Assembly: GCA_041695045.1 (NCBI GenBank)
Contig: JBGFRR010000124.1
Coordinates: 1 to 63,987, forward strand
Direction: 5' to 3'
Source of the DNA: JBGFRR01 sp041695045
GTDB taxonomy: Bacteria > Bacteroidota > Ignavibacteria > UBA10030
DNA: 63,987 bases
Shown here: positions 18,476 to 26,432 of the stretch, piece after piece
How the letters are laid out: the number at the start of each line of letters is the position of its first letter
How positions within the stretch are numbered: the first letter of the stretch is position 1
Made by a program: the position numbers and the translations under genes
Notes under the pieces: model-generated
Told to the model about the DNA's origin: nothing
What the model saw: only the letters and a program-made list of their open reading frames with translations
The model's database searches: none

Positions 18476-18490
18476 GCATTCCGAACATGT

Positions 18491-19393
18491 ATGAAGATCC
18501 ATCTTCTCGGTGTACCTATGGACTTAGGGGCCGGGCGGCGCGGCGTCGATATGGGGCCGTCCGCCATCCGGATTGCCGGCGTTGCGGAAAAGCTCCGCAG
18601 CCTCGGCCACACCGTCATTGATGAGGGGGACATTTCCACCAAGAATCCAGAGCAGCAACGCATCCGTGATGAAAAGCTGAAGTACCTTCCTGAGATTGTC
18701 CGCGCATGTACCATTCTTGCCGGTAAGGTTGAAAAAATCCTCCAGAGCGAAGGCTTCCCCCTTGTGATCGGCGGCGATCATTCCGTTGCCATCGGCGCAA
18801 TCGCAGGAGTCGCCGCGCACTGCAGCAAATCCAACAAGAAGTTAGGCGTCCTGTGGATTGATGCCCACGGCGACCTGAACACCGCTGAAACTTCCCCCTC
18901 CGGTAACATCCATGGCATGCCGCTCGCCGCATCCATTGGCCTCGGCGCTCTCGAACTCCGATCGGTCGGCGGGAACATGCGCAACGTTGACCCGAAGAAC
19001 GTAGCGCTGATCGCAACCCGACAGTTAGATGCCGGAGAGAAGAAACACATCAAAGACTATGGCGTCAACATCTTCACGATGGAAACCATCGATAAGCACG
19101 GCATGGCGGTCGTGATGGCCAAGGCCCTGCGCCGGCTTCGCGACGTCGGTCATGTGCATGTGAGCTTCGACCTCGACGCTGTGGATCCTACGGTTGCGCC
19201 CGGGGTTGGAACACCGGTGAAAGGCGGATTGAACTACCGCGAGGCGCATCTCATCATGGAGACGCTCTACGAATCGGGCAAGATGTCGTCGCTCGAGGTC
19301 GTCGAAGTGAATCCGATTCTCGACAACCGGAATCAGTCGGCAGAGTTCGCTGTGGAGTTGATTCAATCTGGCTTCGGAAAGAAGATTCTTTGA
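18491..19393 (+). CDS. rocF: arginase
   Basis: A 300-residue ureohydrolase. The manganese ligands are all present: H97 (GGDHS), D124, H126 and D128 (WIDAHGDLN), D227 and D229 (SFDLDAVDP). The start MKIHLLGVPMDLGAGRRGVDMGP and the loop SPSGNIHGMPLA match arginases rather than agmatinases, so the reaction is arginine to ornithine plus urea. Length is typical. Its stop TGA shares bases with the panC start, suggesting coupled translation. No urease or ornithine genes lie nearby. Confidence 0.92.
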   Translation: MKIHLLGVPMDLGAGRRGVDMGPSAIRIAGVAEKLRSLGHTVIDEGDISTKNPEQQRIRDEKLKYLPEIVRACTILAGKVEKILQSEGFPLVIGGDHSVAIGAIAGVAAHCSKSNKKLGVLWIDAHGDLNTAETSPSGNIHGMPLAASIGLGALELRSVGGNMRNVDPKNVALIATRQLDAGEKKHIKDYGVNIFTMETIDKHGMAVVMAKALRRLRDVGHVHVSFDLDAVDPTVAPGVGTPVKGGLNYREAHLIMETLYESGKMSSLEVVEVNPILDNRNQSAEFAVELIQSGFGKKIL

Positions 19394-20247
19394 CCGTGGA
19401 CATCATCACGAACATTGCGGAGATGCAACAACGAGCCGAGCGGCTCCGGAACGAGGGCTTGCGCGTTGGCGTCGTGCCGACGATGGGATATTTGCACGAC
19501 GGACATCTGAGCTTGATTCGCCGTGCACGGGAGGAAGCAGACGTGGTGGTAACGACGATCTTTGTGAACCCGACTCAGTTTGGACCGGGCGAAGACTTCG
19601 AGCAGTATCCGCGTGATTTAGAACGCGATCAGCAGCTTGCGGCGGAAGCGGGCACGGATATTCTCTTCTCGCCAACGAGCGCAGCAATGTATCCGGAAGG
19701 ATACTCGACGTTTGTGCAGGTGGAGGTAGCGTCGTCGATCTTGGAAGGCAAATTCCGTCCGATGCATTTTCGCGGCGTAACGACGGTGGTGGCCAAGCTC
19801 TTCAACATCACCAAGCCGCATGTAGCAGTGTTTGGCCAGAAAGATGCACAGCAAGCGTTCATCATCCAAACAATGGCGCGTGAGTTGAACATGGATGCCC
19901 GGCTTCTTGTGACGCCGATTGTTCGTGAACCGGATGGGCTGGCCATGAGCTCCCGGAACGTGTATCTCAGTCCGGCCGAGCGCGAGCATGCCACAGCGCT
20001 CTACACATCGCTCAAGCACGCCGAACAGCGGATTCAGCAGGGAGAGCGGTCGGTGCACACGCTCCGCAGTGAAATGGAGGCGCTTCTTCGAGCAGCGGAG
20101 CCGACGGCCGTCGATTATATCGCATTCGTCCGTCCCGATCAATTCCGTGAAGTCGAGACGTTCGAGCCTCCTTCCGTGCTCATCGCTCTTGCAGTGCGGT
20201 TTGGCTCGACGCGTCTTCTTGACAACATCGTCGTCCCCATCTCGTAA
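19390..20247 (+). CDS. panC: pantoate-beta-alanine ligase
   Basis: A 285-residue nucleotidyltransferase-fold ligase that joins pantoate and beta-alanine with ATP to give pantothenate. Motifs: VPTMGYLHDGHLSLI (the HIGH-type ATP site), FVNPTQFGPGEDFEQYPR, VFGQKDAQQ and MSSRNVYLS (KMSKS-like). No ATG is available; the TTG at 19390 overlaps the arginase stop by 4 bases and has GGAAAGAAG 5 bases upstream, while a GTG at 19396 is an alternative. panB and panD are not in the window. Confidence 0.95.
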   Translation: MTVDIITNIAEMQQRAERLRNEGLRVGVVPTMGYLHDGHLSLIRRAREEADVVVTTIFVNPTQFGPGEDFEQYPRDLERDQQLAAEAGTDILFSPTSAAMYPEGYSTFVQVEVASSILEGKFRPMHFRGVTTVVAKLFNITKPHVAVFGQKDAQQAFIIQTMARELNMDARLLVTPIVREPDGLAMSSRNVYLSPAEREHATALYTSLKHAEQRIQQGERSVHTLRSEMEALLRAAEPTAVDYIAFVRPDQFREVETFEPPSVLIALAVRFGSTRLLDNIVVPIS

Positions 20248-20268
20248 GCAAAGAACACGATTCAGCAC

Positions 20269-21048
20269 ATGACGTCTCATCGAACGCAACGCGGCTTTGC
20301 GACCGTCATCCTCGCTGCCGGCAAGGGGACGCGGATGAAAGACCCCGAAACGGCAAAAGTTATGCAGGATGTCTGCAGCAAACCGATGCTCCATTATGTG
20401 GTCGGTCTTGCCGAGGCACTCCATGCAGACCCAATTGTTGCTATCGTCGGGCACAAGCGTGAGGTCGTCACGGAATATCTCGGAGTGCATTGTCCGCGCG
20501 TTCAGTCTGTCGTTCAAGAACCACAGCGTGGCACGGGGCACGCGGTGCTTCAGGCGCAGGAATCGCTCAAGGATTTCTCCGGCGATGTCCTTGTGCTCTC
20601 GGGCGACGTGCCGTTGTTGAAGAAAGAAACACTCCTCGAGTTGGTTGGGCTTCATCATTCGAGCAGCGCGGTCGCCAGCATCCTTACGGCGCAGCTTGAT
20701 GCTCCGGCTGCCTACGGGCGGATTGTCCGCAATGCTGACGGCTCGGTTCGAAAGATTGTAGAACGAAGGGATGCGACCCCTGAAGAGGCGGCAATCGGGG
20801 AGATTAACTCAGGAATCTATGTGTTTGAGAAGGAACGGCTCTTCGACGCGTTGAGACACATCAATCCCCACAATGCTCAACAGGAGTATTACCTGACGGA
20901 TGTGTTCGAGTATTTCTGGAGGCAACACCTCAAGGTTTCGGCGTTGATGTCGCACGACCCGCGGGAAATTCTCGGCGTCAATACAGCGGAGGAATTAGAG
21001 CGGGTGCGCGAGGTGATGAGCGCACGCCTGCGTGCGCTCCGTCGCTGA
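20269..21048 (+). CDS. GlmU-type N-acetylglucosamine-1-phosphate uridyltransferase domain protein
   Basis: A 259-residue nucleotidyltransferase with the signature VILAAGKGTRMKD followed by a downstream lysine (K in AKVMQDV), QEPQRGTGHAV, LVLSGDVPLL, GEINSGIYVF and NAQQEYYLTDVFE. This is the pyrophosphorylase half of GlmU, making UDP-GlcNAc from GlcNAc-1-phosphate and UTP. The left-handed beta-helix acetyltransferase half is absent: the protein ends 15-20 residues behind GVNTAEEL. It is either a stand-alone uridyltransferase or a related sugar nucleotidyltransferase. UDP-GlcNAc is the substrate of the WecB encoded at 26 kb. ATG start, 21 bases behind panC. Confidence 0.85.
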   Translation: MTSHRTQRGFATVILAAGKGTRMKDPETAKVMQDVCSKPMLHYVVGLAEALHADPIVAIVGHKREVVTEYLGVHCPRVQSVVQEPQRGTGHAVLQAQESLKDFSGDVLVLSGDVPLLKKETLLELVGLHHSSSAVASILTAQLDAPAAYGRIVRNADGSVRKIVERRDATPEEAAIGEINSGIYVFEKERLFDALRHINPHNAQQEYYLTDVFEYFWRQHLKVSALMSHDPREILGVNTAEELERVREVMSARLRALRR

Positions 21049-21246
21049 AGCTCTGGACGCCTCCGCCCAAAGCCGGGCTTTGGCGTCGGGCGAGCGTAAG
21101 CGACCGAAACACGCCGGCGGTGAAACCATGGCGTTGCCACGTGCAGCACTCCGGTGTGCAGGCACACTGACGTGGCGTGGGGATGCCGACCTGGTGAACA
21201 GGGCATGCGCTGGGGAACGGTATTGCCGCGTGAAATGTTGAGATTC
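21049..21246. other. intergenic region with structured dyads
   Basis: About 200 bases ahead of the 21247 promoter. It contains an imperfect hairpin cgcccaaagc/gctttggcg near 21065-21086 and a longer dyad gccacgt/acgtggc at 21136-21142 and 21170-21176 enclosing a smaller gcac/gtgt hairpin. No T-run follows either, and no ORF is convincing. A degenerate terminator or a small structured element are both possible. Confidence 0.35.
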
Positions 21247-21275
21247 TTGACAATCAAACGAGATTTGAGTATTAT
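21247..21275 (+). promoter_or_regulatory. strong sigma-70-like promoter
   Basis: A perfect TTGACA (21247-21252), 17-base spacer and TATTAT (21270-21275), 43 bases before the start of the exported protein gene. This is the best promoter match in the window. Confidence 0.75.
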
Positions 21276-21317
21276 AATCCAATCTGATACCAACCTTGGC
21301 GAAGGGAGATGATCGAC

Positions 21318-21818
21318 ATGAACAGAATCCTTGGTGTACTCTTGATCGTGTTGGCGACCACCGGCATCGCATGGGGTCAACTTCGGACGCAGGTTGAGGC
21401 GCCGCCGAGTGTCGCCGGTTACGTTGCGAAGCCGGTATCGAGCAGCCTGTTCCTCGGCTTCCTTGACCCCAGTGCCTTCTCGATGCGTCACAGTTATTCG
21501 CTTTCGTACACCAGTTTTGCAGGGCAGGGACTCTCGATGGGGGTCTACACGAACAGCATGTTCTACAAGATTTCCGACCCGCTGGACGTTCAGGTCGATT
21601 TCAGTCTGATGCACTCGCCCTACAACACGCTCGGCTCGGAGATGCAGAATCAACTTTCCGGATTGTTCATCAGCCGTGCCCAGTTGAACTACCGACCGAG
21701 TGACAACATGTGGTTCCAGATTCAGTTCCGACAAGTCCCGCCGATGTATTGGATGGGCAACTATCGCACCTCGAACTTCTTCCACGGCATCGACCGTTAC
21801 GAAGGAGAGTACCGCTGA
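21318..21818 (+). CDS. small exported, probably outer-membrane protein
   Basis: A 166-residue protein with a clear signal peptide: MNRILGVLLIVLATTGIAWG followed by Q. The ATG at 21318 is preferred over 21309 because GAAGGGAG ends 9 bases before it. The mature part is rich in aromatic and Ser/Asn residues in short alternating stretches (HSYSLSYTSF, YTNSMFYKI, NYRPSDNMWFQIQFRQVPP), as in small beta-barrel or outer-membrane-associated proteins. I do not recognise a named family. It has its own strong promoter and a terminator behind it, so it is a single-gene unit, likely well expressed. Confidence 0.7.
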   Translation: MNRILGVLLIVLATTGIAWGQLRTQVEAPPSVAGYVAKPVSSSLFLGFLDPSAFSMRHSYSLSYTSFAGQGLSMGVYTNSMFYKISDPLDVQVDFSLMHSPYNTLGSEMQNQLSGLFISRAQLNYRPSDNMWFQIQFRQVPPMYWMGNYRTSNFFHGIDRYEGEYR

Positions 21819-21849
21819 TTCTTGATGCTGGTGTGAATGTCATTCTCAA

Positions 21850-21894
21850 CCGAGCAGCCACACATCGACGCGTGAGGTTGCTCGGTTTTGTTTT
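21850..21894 (+). terminator. Rho-independent terminator
   Basis: A 10-bp stem ccgagcagcc/ggttgctcgg (21850-21859 with 21876-21885, one G-U pair), 16-base loop with an inner cac/gtg, then ttttgtttt. It ends the small exported protein unit. Confidence 0.85.
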
Positions 21895-21935
21895 GTGGAA
21901 GGACGCCGCTTGTTTCCACGGGGACGTGCTGCATC

Positions 21936-22415
21936 ATGAGTGAACCGGAAGCGCAGGGCCATCGATCGGACGAGCAAGCGCGTCGGCCGCGTCGCCTCTT
22001 CGTTCGAATCCTTCCGCTGCTGTTTCTTCCTCCGCTGGTTCTCCTCGTGTATGTTCTCGTGAAAAACGCGGCAGCGCCGTCGGCTGAACCGTCCATCGTT
22101 GAGGATGGGTCGACGCGCATTATCCAGCTCGACGTGCTGAACGGAGCCGGTCAACCGCGACTTGCTCAACGTCTGACCGATTATCTCCGTTCACGGGGGT
22201 TCGACGTTGTCGAGCTCGGAAATTTCTCACGCTCCGATGTTGAAGAAACCATTGTGTATGACAGAGCGGGAAACCTCCAGGCCGCGCAACAGGTTGCGGC
22301 CGCGCTCGGGCTGCCACCGGAGCGGGCGGTCGAAAAGCTTGACACGACATTATACCTTGACGTTACAGTGGTCATCGGAAGAGATTTTCATCGTTTGCAA
22401 CCATTTCAGGAGTGA
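21936..22415 (+). CDS. LytR C-terminal domain protein, membrane-anchored
   Basis: A 159-residue protein. A basic N-terminus (RRPRRLFVR) leads into one transmembrane segment (ILPLLFLPPLVLLVYVLV), followed by a periplasmic LytR_C domain with IIQLDVLNGAGQPRLAQRLTDYLRSRGFDVVELGNF and a C-terminal VTVVIGRD. The domain is the one found at the end of LytR-Cps2A-Psr proteins, here without the catalytic part. Function unknown, presumably at the envelope. The ATG at 21936 is used; the longer open frame upstream runs through the terminator. It lies 7 bases ahead of rsfS. Confidence 0.82.
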   Translation: MSEPEAQGHRSDEQARRPRRLFVRILPLLFLPPLVLLVYVLVKNAAAPSAEPSIVEDGSTRIIQLDVLNGAGQPRLAQRLTDYLRSRGFDVVELGNFSRSDVEETIVYDRAGNLQAAQQVAAALGLPPERAVEKLDTTLYLDVTVVIGRDFHRLQPFQE

Positions 22416-22422
22416 TACGAAT

Positions 22423-22848
22423 TTGACATCGAGAACAGTCGCCAGAAAAATTGCCGAACTGGCATTGACGAAGAAGGCACATGATGTTGTGCTGATGGAC
22501 CTTCGAAAGCTGCAGGCCGCAACGGATTTCTTTGTCGTTTGCTCGGGTGATTCCGATACGCACGTCAAAGCCATCGCCGACGGCATCGAGCGCGGAATGG
22601 ATGAACGCCGGGTTGGTGTGTGGCGGGCGGAAGGCTACCAATCGCTCCAGTGGATCCTGCTCGACTACGTCGATGTGGTGGTGCATGTATTCCAGAAAGA
22701 ATCCCGTTCCTTTTACAATCTTGAACGCCTCTGGAGCGAAGCCGTCGTGTCGTCGGTGAAAGAATCCCATGAAGGAGTTCGCCTCGTCAAACACACCCGC
22801 CGCTCCACCTCACGAACAACTCGGTCGCTCGTTCGTCAGGCCGGATAG
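22423..22848 (+). CDS. rsfS: ribosome silencing factor RsfS
   Basis: A 141-residue RsfS/Iojap protein that binds ribosomal protein uL14 and blocks subunit joining. The family core is clear: KKAHDVVLMDLRKL, ATDFFVVCSGDSDTHVKAIADGI, WRAEGYQSLQWILLDYVDVVVHVF, FYNLERLWSEA. The only sensible start is TTG at 22423, with AGGAG at 22408-22412. The C-terminus carries a basic extra tail (HTRRSTSRTTRSLVRQ). 6 bases before argS. Confidence 0.94.
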   Translation: MTSRTVARKIAELALTKKAHDVVLMDLRKLQAATDFFVVCSGDSDTHVKAIADGIERGMDERRVGVWRAEGYQSLQWILLDYVDVVVHVFQKESRSFYNLERLWSEAVVSSVKESHEGVRLVKHTRRSTSRTTRSLVRQAG

Positions 22849-22854
22849 CATTCC

Positions 22855-24507
22855 ATGAAGCAATATCTCTACGAAAAATTCGCCAGTGCTCTGAAGACTC
22901 TCCATTACCCCGCCGGCTCCGAATTGACATTTGAGAAGCCGAGGGTTGCTGCCCATGGTGACCTGACGACCACCATCGCCATGACGCTCGCGAAGAGCGT
23001 TGGCAAGAATCCACGCGCCATCGCGCAGGAGATTGTCGGCGCGCTGAGCGTGGAACCGGAGCTGGTTGCGGCCGTGGAGGTCGCAGGACCAGGGTTCATC
23101 AACTTCCGGTTCACCGATCGTTTTTTCACGCGCCAGCTTGCGACAATTCTGGAAGAGGCCGATCGGTATGGGCGGACAAACATCGGCGGGGGGAAGAAAA
23201 CGCAGGTCGAGTTTGTCAGCGCGAATCCGACGGGGCCGCTCAGCGTCGGGCATGGGCGACAGGCGGCGCTCGGCGACACCATCGCCAACCTCCTGCAATG
23301 GACAGGCCACGACGTCTCACGCGAGTACTACTACAACAACGCCGGCCGTCAAATGCGATTGTTAGCGGAGTCGACGTTTGCGCGGTATATGCAGTTGTTC
23401 GATGCTTCATTTCCGTTCCCGGAAGATGGATATCAGGGCGATTACATTCGGGAGATTGCCGCCGCCATCAAGCAGCAGCACGGCGAGTCGCTGCGTTCGA
23501 TGGATCGTGAAGAGGCGTTAGAGTTGTGCAAGCGGATTGCGGAAGCGGAGTTGTTTGACGCCATCAAGCGTGTGCTTGCGCGGATCGGTGTGAAGTTCGA
23601 TGTTTTCTTTAATGAGGATTCGCTCTACACCAGCAGGAAGATTGATGAGGTTGTTCAGGATCTGCGCGCGAAAGGCCTTGCGTACGACCGCGACGGGGCT
23701 GTATGGTTCAAGGCGACAGCGTTCGGGTTAGACAAAGACAGGGTGATCATCAAGAGCACCGGGGAGCCGACGTATCGCCTTCCGGACATTGCTTATCACC
23801 GGGAAAAGTTTCTCAGAGGCTTCAAGCTCATCGTCGATATTTTCGGGGCCGACCACATTGCCACGATTCCGGATGTGCTCGCCGGAATCAAGGCATTAGG
23901 ATTCGATGAGACGAAGGTGAAGGTTGTCATCCACCAGTTTGTTACGCTTCTGCGGGATGGCGAACAGGCGAAGATGTCGAAGCGCTTAGCCAATTTCGTG
24001 ACGCTCGATGAGTTGATCGATGAAGTGGGTCCGGATGCGGTTCGGTTATTCTTCATCATGCGATCGACGGCGAGTCATTTAGAGTTCGACCTCAATCTTG
24101 CGAAAGAACAATCCGAGAAGAACCCCGTCTACTACCTGCAGTATGCACACGCGCGCATCGCCAGTATCGTGCGCTTCTCCGAGAGTCAGGGTTCTGCGCT
24201 CAACGTGCCGGAAGCGGCGCGCAAGCACGCGGAGCTCCTGAAAGAGCCGGAAGAGGTTGAGCTCGTGAAACTCCTGCTCGAGTTTCCCGACCAGATTCAG
24301 TCGTCGGGCGCGAGCTTCGAGCCGCATCATCTCGTGAACTATGTGCGCGATGTTGCTACGGCGTTTCATCGTTTCTATCATGAACACCGCGTTGTCATTC
24401 CCGATGAGCGTCTTGCCGCCGCGCGTTTAGCGCTGTGTCTGGCGACGAAAACCGTGTTAGCGAACGGGTTAGGCATTATCGGTATCTCGGCGCCCGAACG
24501 CATGTGA
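22855..24507 (+). CDS. argS: arginyl-tRNA synthetase
   Basis: A 550-residue class I synthetase. N-terminal arginine-tRNA-synthetase additional domain (residues 1-85), then VEFVSANPTGPLSVGHGRQ with the HIGH-type motif, the catalytic Rossmann fold, KMSKRLANFV (KMSKS region), and the C-terminal DALR anticodon-binding domain ending NGLGIIGISAPERM. Complete and of normal length. Starts at ATG 22855, directly behind rsfS. Confidence 0.97.
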   Translation: MKQYLYEKFASALKTLHYPAGSELTFEKPRVAAHGDLTTTIAMTLAKSVGKNPRAIAQEIVGALSVEPELVAAVEVAGPGFINFRFTDRFFTRQLATILEEADRYGRTNIGGGKKTQVEFVSANPTGPLSVGHGRQAALGDTIANLLQWTGHDVSREYYYNNAGRQMRLLAESTFARYMQLFDASFPFPEDGYQGDYIREIAAAIKQQHGESLRSMDREEALELCKRIAEAELFDAIKRVLARIGVKFDVFFNEDSLYTSRKIDEVVQDLRAKGLAYDRDGAVWFKATAFGLDKDRVIIKSTGEPTYRLPDIAYHREKFLRGFKLIVDIFGADHIATIPDVLAGIKALGFDETKVKVVIHQFVTLLRDGEQAKMSKRLANFVTLDELIDEVGPDAVRLFFIMRSTASHLEFDLNLAKEQSEKNPVYYLQYAHARIASIVRFSESQGSALNVPEAARKHAELLKEPEEVELVKLLLEFPDQIQSSGASFEPHHLVNYVRDVATAFHRFYHEHRVVIPDERLAAARLALCLATKTVLANGLGIIGISAPERM

Positions 24508-24692
24508 CCGGTCGTTGACTCTCGACCAAAAAATCCTTACCATATCGCCGTCCTTCAACAGCCGATAGAGGTTCTTCCACTCTCCTCGCTTGCTACTGCG
24601 TTACCGCCCGTCGTAACCGACTTCGCAGTCGGGCTGTTCCATCAACAACAGAACAACTCACATCCCGGCTGTCGTCACGTCGATCGACGTTT
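24508..24692. other. intergenic region after argS
   Basis: Noncoding. Contains a ggtcg/cgacc hairpin near 24512-24529 and a perfect 6-bp hairpin ccgact/agtcgg with tetraloop at 24617-24632, which belongs to the cccgac/gtcggg palindrome family seen elsewhere in the window. No convincing terminator on the plus strand. Confidence 0.4.
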
Positions 24693-24720
24693 TTGATTTT
24701 CGCACAATGTTTCGTACGTT
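24693..24720 (+). promoter_or_regulatory. sigma-70-like promoter of the polysaccharide locus
   Basis: TTGATT (24693-24698), 16 bases, TACGTT (24715-24720). GAGGAG at 24731-24736 and the GTG start at 24742 follow, giving a short leader. Pattern match only. Confidence 0.45.
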
Positions 24721-24741
24721 TTGTGTACTCGAGGAGACCAC

Positions 24742-25218
24742 GTGCAGTTCTCTGAAGGCCCCATTCATGATGTTGTCGTCCGCGAGCTCACGAAGCATCG
24801 CGACCAGCGCGGCTGGCTGGCGGAGTTGTTCCGTGAGGACGAGCTGGACAAACGCTTTCTTCCGGTGATGGCCTACGTCTCGGAAACGGCCGTCGGCATC
24901 GCTCGGGGACCGCATGAGCACCGCGACCAAGCCGACCTCTTCTGTTTCCTTGGCCCATCGACGTTTCGCATCTACCTCTGGGATTCGCGTCCCCATTCAG
25001 AAACACGCGGCCGCTCAATGGTGTTTGACGCGGGCGAACATCGTCCGTGCACGGTGCTGGTTCCAACCGGCGTCGTGCACGCGTACAAGAATGTTGGAAC
25101 CGTGCCCGGCTGGGTCATCAATCTTCCGAACAGATTGTATGCGGGCAAAGAACGCCGCGCGCCCGTCGATGAAATCCGCCATGAGAACGACCCCGCTTCA
25201 CCGTATCGGCTGGACTGA
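24742..25218 (+). CDS. dTDP-4-dehydrorhamnose 3,5-epimerase-like cupin
   Basis: A 158-residue RmlC-like cupin. GTG at 24742 with GAGGAG 5 bases upstream; the in-frame TTG at 24721 lies in the promoter. Recognisable are RGWLAELFRED, ARGPHEHRDQADLFCFLG (position of the catalytic-site RGxH of RmlC), VLVPTGVVHAYKNVG and NLPNRLYAGKERR. It is shorter than a typical RmlC (about 180) and RGPHEH replaces the usual RGLHYQ, so a variant 3,5- or 3-epimerase acting on a dTDP-4-keto sugar is likely. It stands 3 bases before rfbB, whose product would be its substrate. Confidence 0.82.
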   Translation: MQFSEGPIHDVVVRELTKHRDQRGWLAELFREDELDKRFLPVMAYVSETAVGIARGPHEHRDQADLFCFLGPSTFRIYLWDSRPHSETRGRSMVFDAGEHRPCTVLVPTGVVHAYKNVGTVPGWVINLPNRLYAGKERRAPVDEIRHENDPASPYRLD

Positions 25219-25221
25219 ACG

Positions 25222-26244
25222 ATGAACCTCCTCATCACCGGCGGCGCGGGCTTCATCGGCAGTAACTTTGTGCGATACATGGTGCGGGAACATCCGGACT
25301 ATCGTATCGTCAACCTCGACGCACTCACCTACGCCGGCAATCTTGAAAACCTGGAGGATGTTGAGCAGCATCCCGGCTACCGATTTGTGAAGGGAGATGT
25401 GGCGGACGCAGCCCTCATGCGAACCGTCCTTGAAGAACACACGATTGATGCAATCGTCAACTTTGCCGCGGAGTCGCATGTCGACCGCAGCATCATGGGT
25501 GCGTCGGAGTTTGTTCGCACGAATATCGTCGGCATCAATGTTGTGTTGGAGTTGATCAAAGGGCATCTCCCCCGACAAGTCGGGGGACGCTTTGTGCAGA
25601 TTTCGACGGATGAGGTCTACGGGTCTCTCGAGAGAAGCGGCGCATTCACCGAATTCTCGCCGCTGCATCCGAACAGTCCCTACGCGGCAAGCAAAGCCGC
25701 GGCCGACCTCTTGGCGTTGGCCTACGCGCATACGTTTGGCCTGCCGGTGATCATCACACGATGCTCGAACAACTACGGCCCGCATCAATTACCCGAAAAA
25801 CTGATCCCGCTCATGATTGCCAACGCCATTGAGAACAAACCGCTCCCTGTCTATGGAGACGGATTGCATGTGCGAGATTGGATTCACGTCGAAGACCATT
25901 GCGCGGCCATCGATCGGATTTTGCATAATGGGCGGACGGGTGAAATCTACAACATCGGCGCTGGAAATGAGCGGACGAACCTTGACGTTGTGCGACTCAT
26001 TCTTGCTCAACTCGGCAAACCAGAGTCGCTCATCACCTTCGTGAAAGACCGCCCGGGGCACGACCGGCGCTATGCCATCGACGCCACGAAGCTTCGGCGG
26101 GAATTAAGATGGGAACCGAAGCACGATTTTGAGCGCGGATTGGCTGAAACGATTACATGGTATCGTGAGCATGAGGCGTGGTGGCGGCGGATTGTGTCGG
26201 GCGAATACCGCGAGTATTACCGGAAGCAGTATGAGGAACGGTAA
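25222..26244 (+). CDS. rfbB: dTDP-glucose 4,6-dehydratase
   Basis: A 340-residue extended SDR enzyme: NAD site ITGGAGFIGSNFVRY, NFAAESHVDRSI, the catalytic STDEVYGSL (T, D, E) with YAASKAAADLL (Y and K), and CSNNYGPHQLPEKLIPLMI. It turns dTDP-glucose into dTDP-4-keto-6-deoxyglucose, which the preceding epimerase-like enzyme could use. rfbA and rfbD are not in the window. The stretch GHLPRQVGGRF just before the catalytic strand is coded by a perfect 9-bp palindrome (25568-25587) and is absent in the usual family sequence, so it looks like a small in-frame insertion. Confidence 0.95.
   Translation: MNLLITGGAGFIGSNFVRYMVREHPDYRIVNLDALTYAGNLENLEDVEQHPGYRFVKGDVADAALMRTVLEEHTIDAIVNFAAESHVDRSIMGASEFVRTNIVGINVVLELIKGHLPRQVGGRFVQISTDEVYGSLERSGAFTEFSPLHPNSPYAASKAAADLLALAYAHTFGLPVIITRCSNNYGPHQLPEKLIPLMIANAIENKPLPVYGDGLHVRDWIHVEDHCAAIDRILHNGRTGEIYNIGAGNERTNLDVVRLILAQLGKPESLITFVKDRPGHDRRYAIDATKLRRELRWEPKHDFERGLAETITWYREHEAWWRRIVSGEYREYYRKQYEER
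25568..25587. repeat. in-frame palindrome in rfbB
   Basis: tcccccgac, two bases, gtcggggga: a perfect 9-bp inverted repeat inside the rfbB frame, read as LPRQVGG. The core cccgac/gtcggg recurs at 24617, 35582, 42228, 46963 and 61490. Confidence 0.75.
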
Positions 26245-26247
26245 AGC

Positions 26248-26269
26248 CTGCCAACCTGCAGGTAGGCAG
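26248..26269. repeat. palindromic element behind rfbB
   Basis: ctgcc-a-acctg/caggt-a-ggcag: a 22-base palindrome with one mismatched A-A pair, starting 4 bases behind the rfbB stop. The ctgcc/ggcag ends recall the gcaggcagg family in hsdM. Confidence 0.65.
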
Positions 26270-26348
26270 CATCGGAACTGAGGGGATGGAGAAACGGCAA
26301 CGAGACGGAGGGTAACAGCCGTTGGGTAAAAAACTTGTTGGAGGGAGT

Positions 26349-26422
26349 CCTTGTTGCGAGGGAGTACCCTTGTTGCGAGGGAGTTAAACTCCCGAGCACT
26401 TAGTTGAGACCTTAGTTGAGAC
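26349..26422. repeat. short direct repeats and gggagt/actccc hairpin before wecB
   Basis: A 17-base unit ccttgttgcgagggagt occurs twice (26349-26365 and 26368-26384), followed by the hairpin gggagt/actccc (26379-26393) and a 12-base tandem repeat cttagttgagac at 26399-26422, which ends 10 bases before the wecB start. The gggagt/actccc motif returns at 35389 and 35465. Confidence 0.7.
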
Positions 26423-26432
26423 TATTGCCAGA

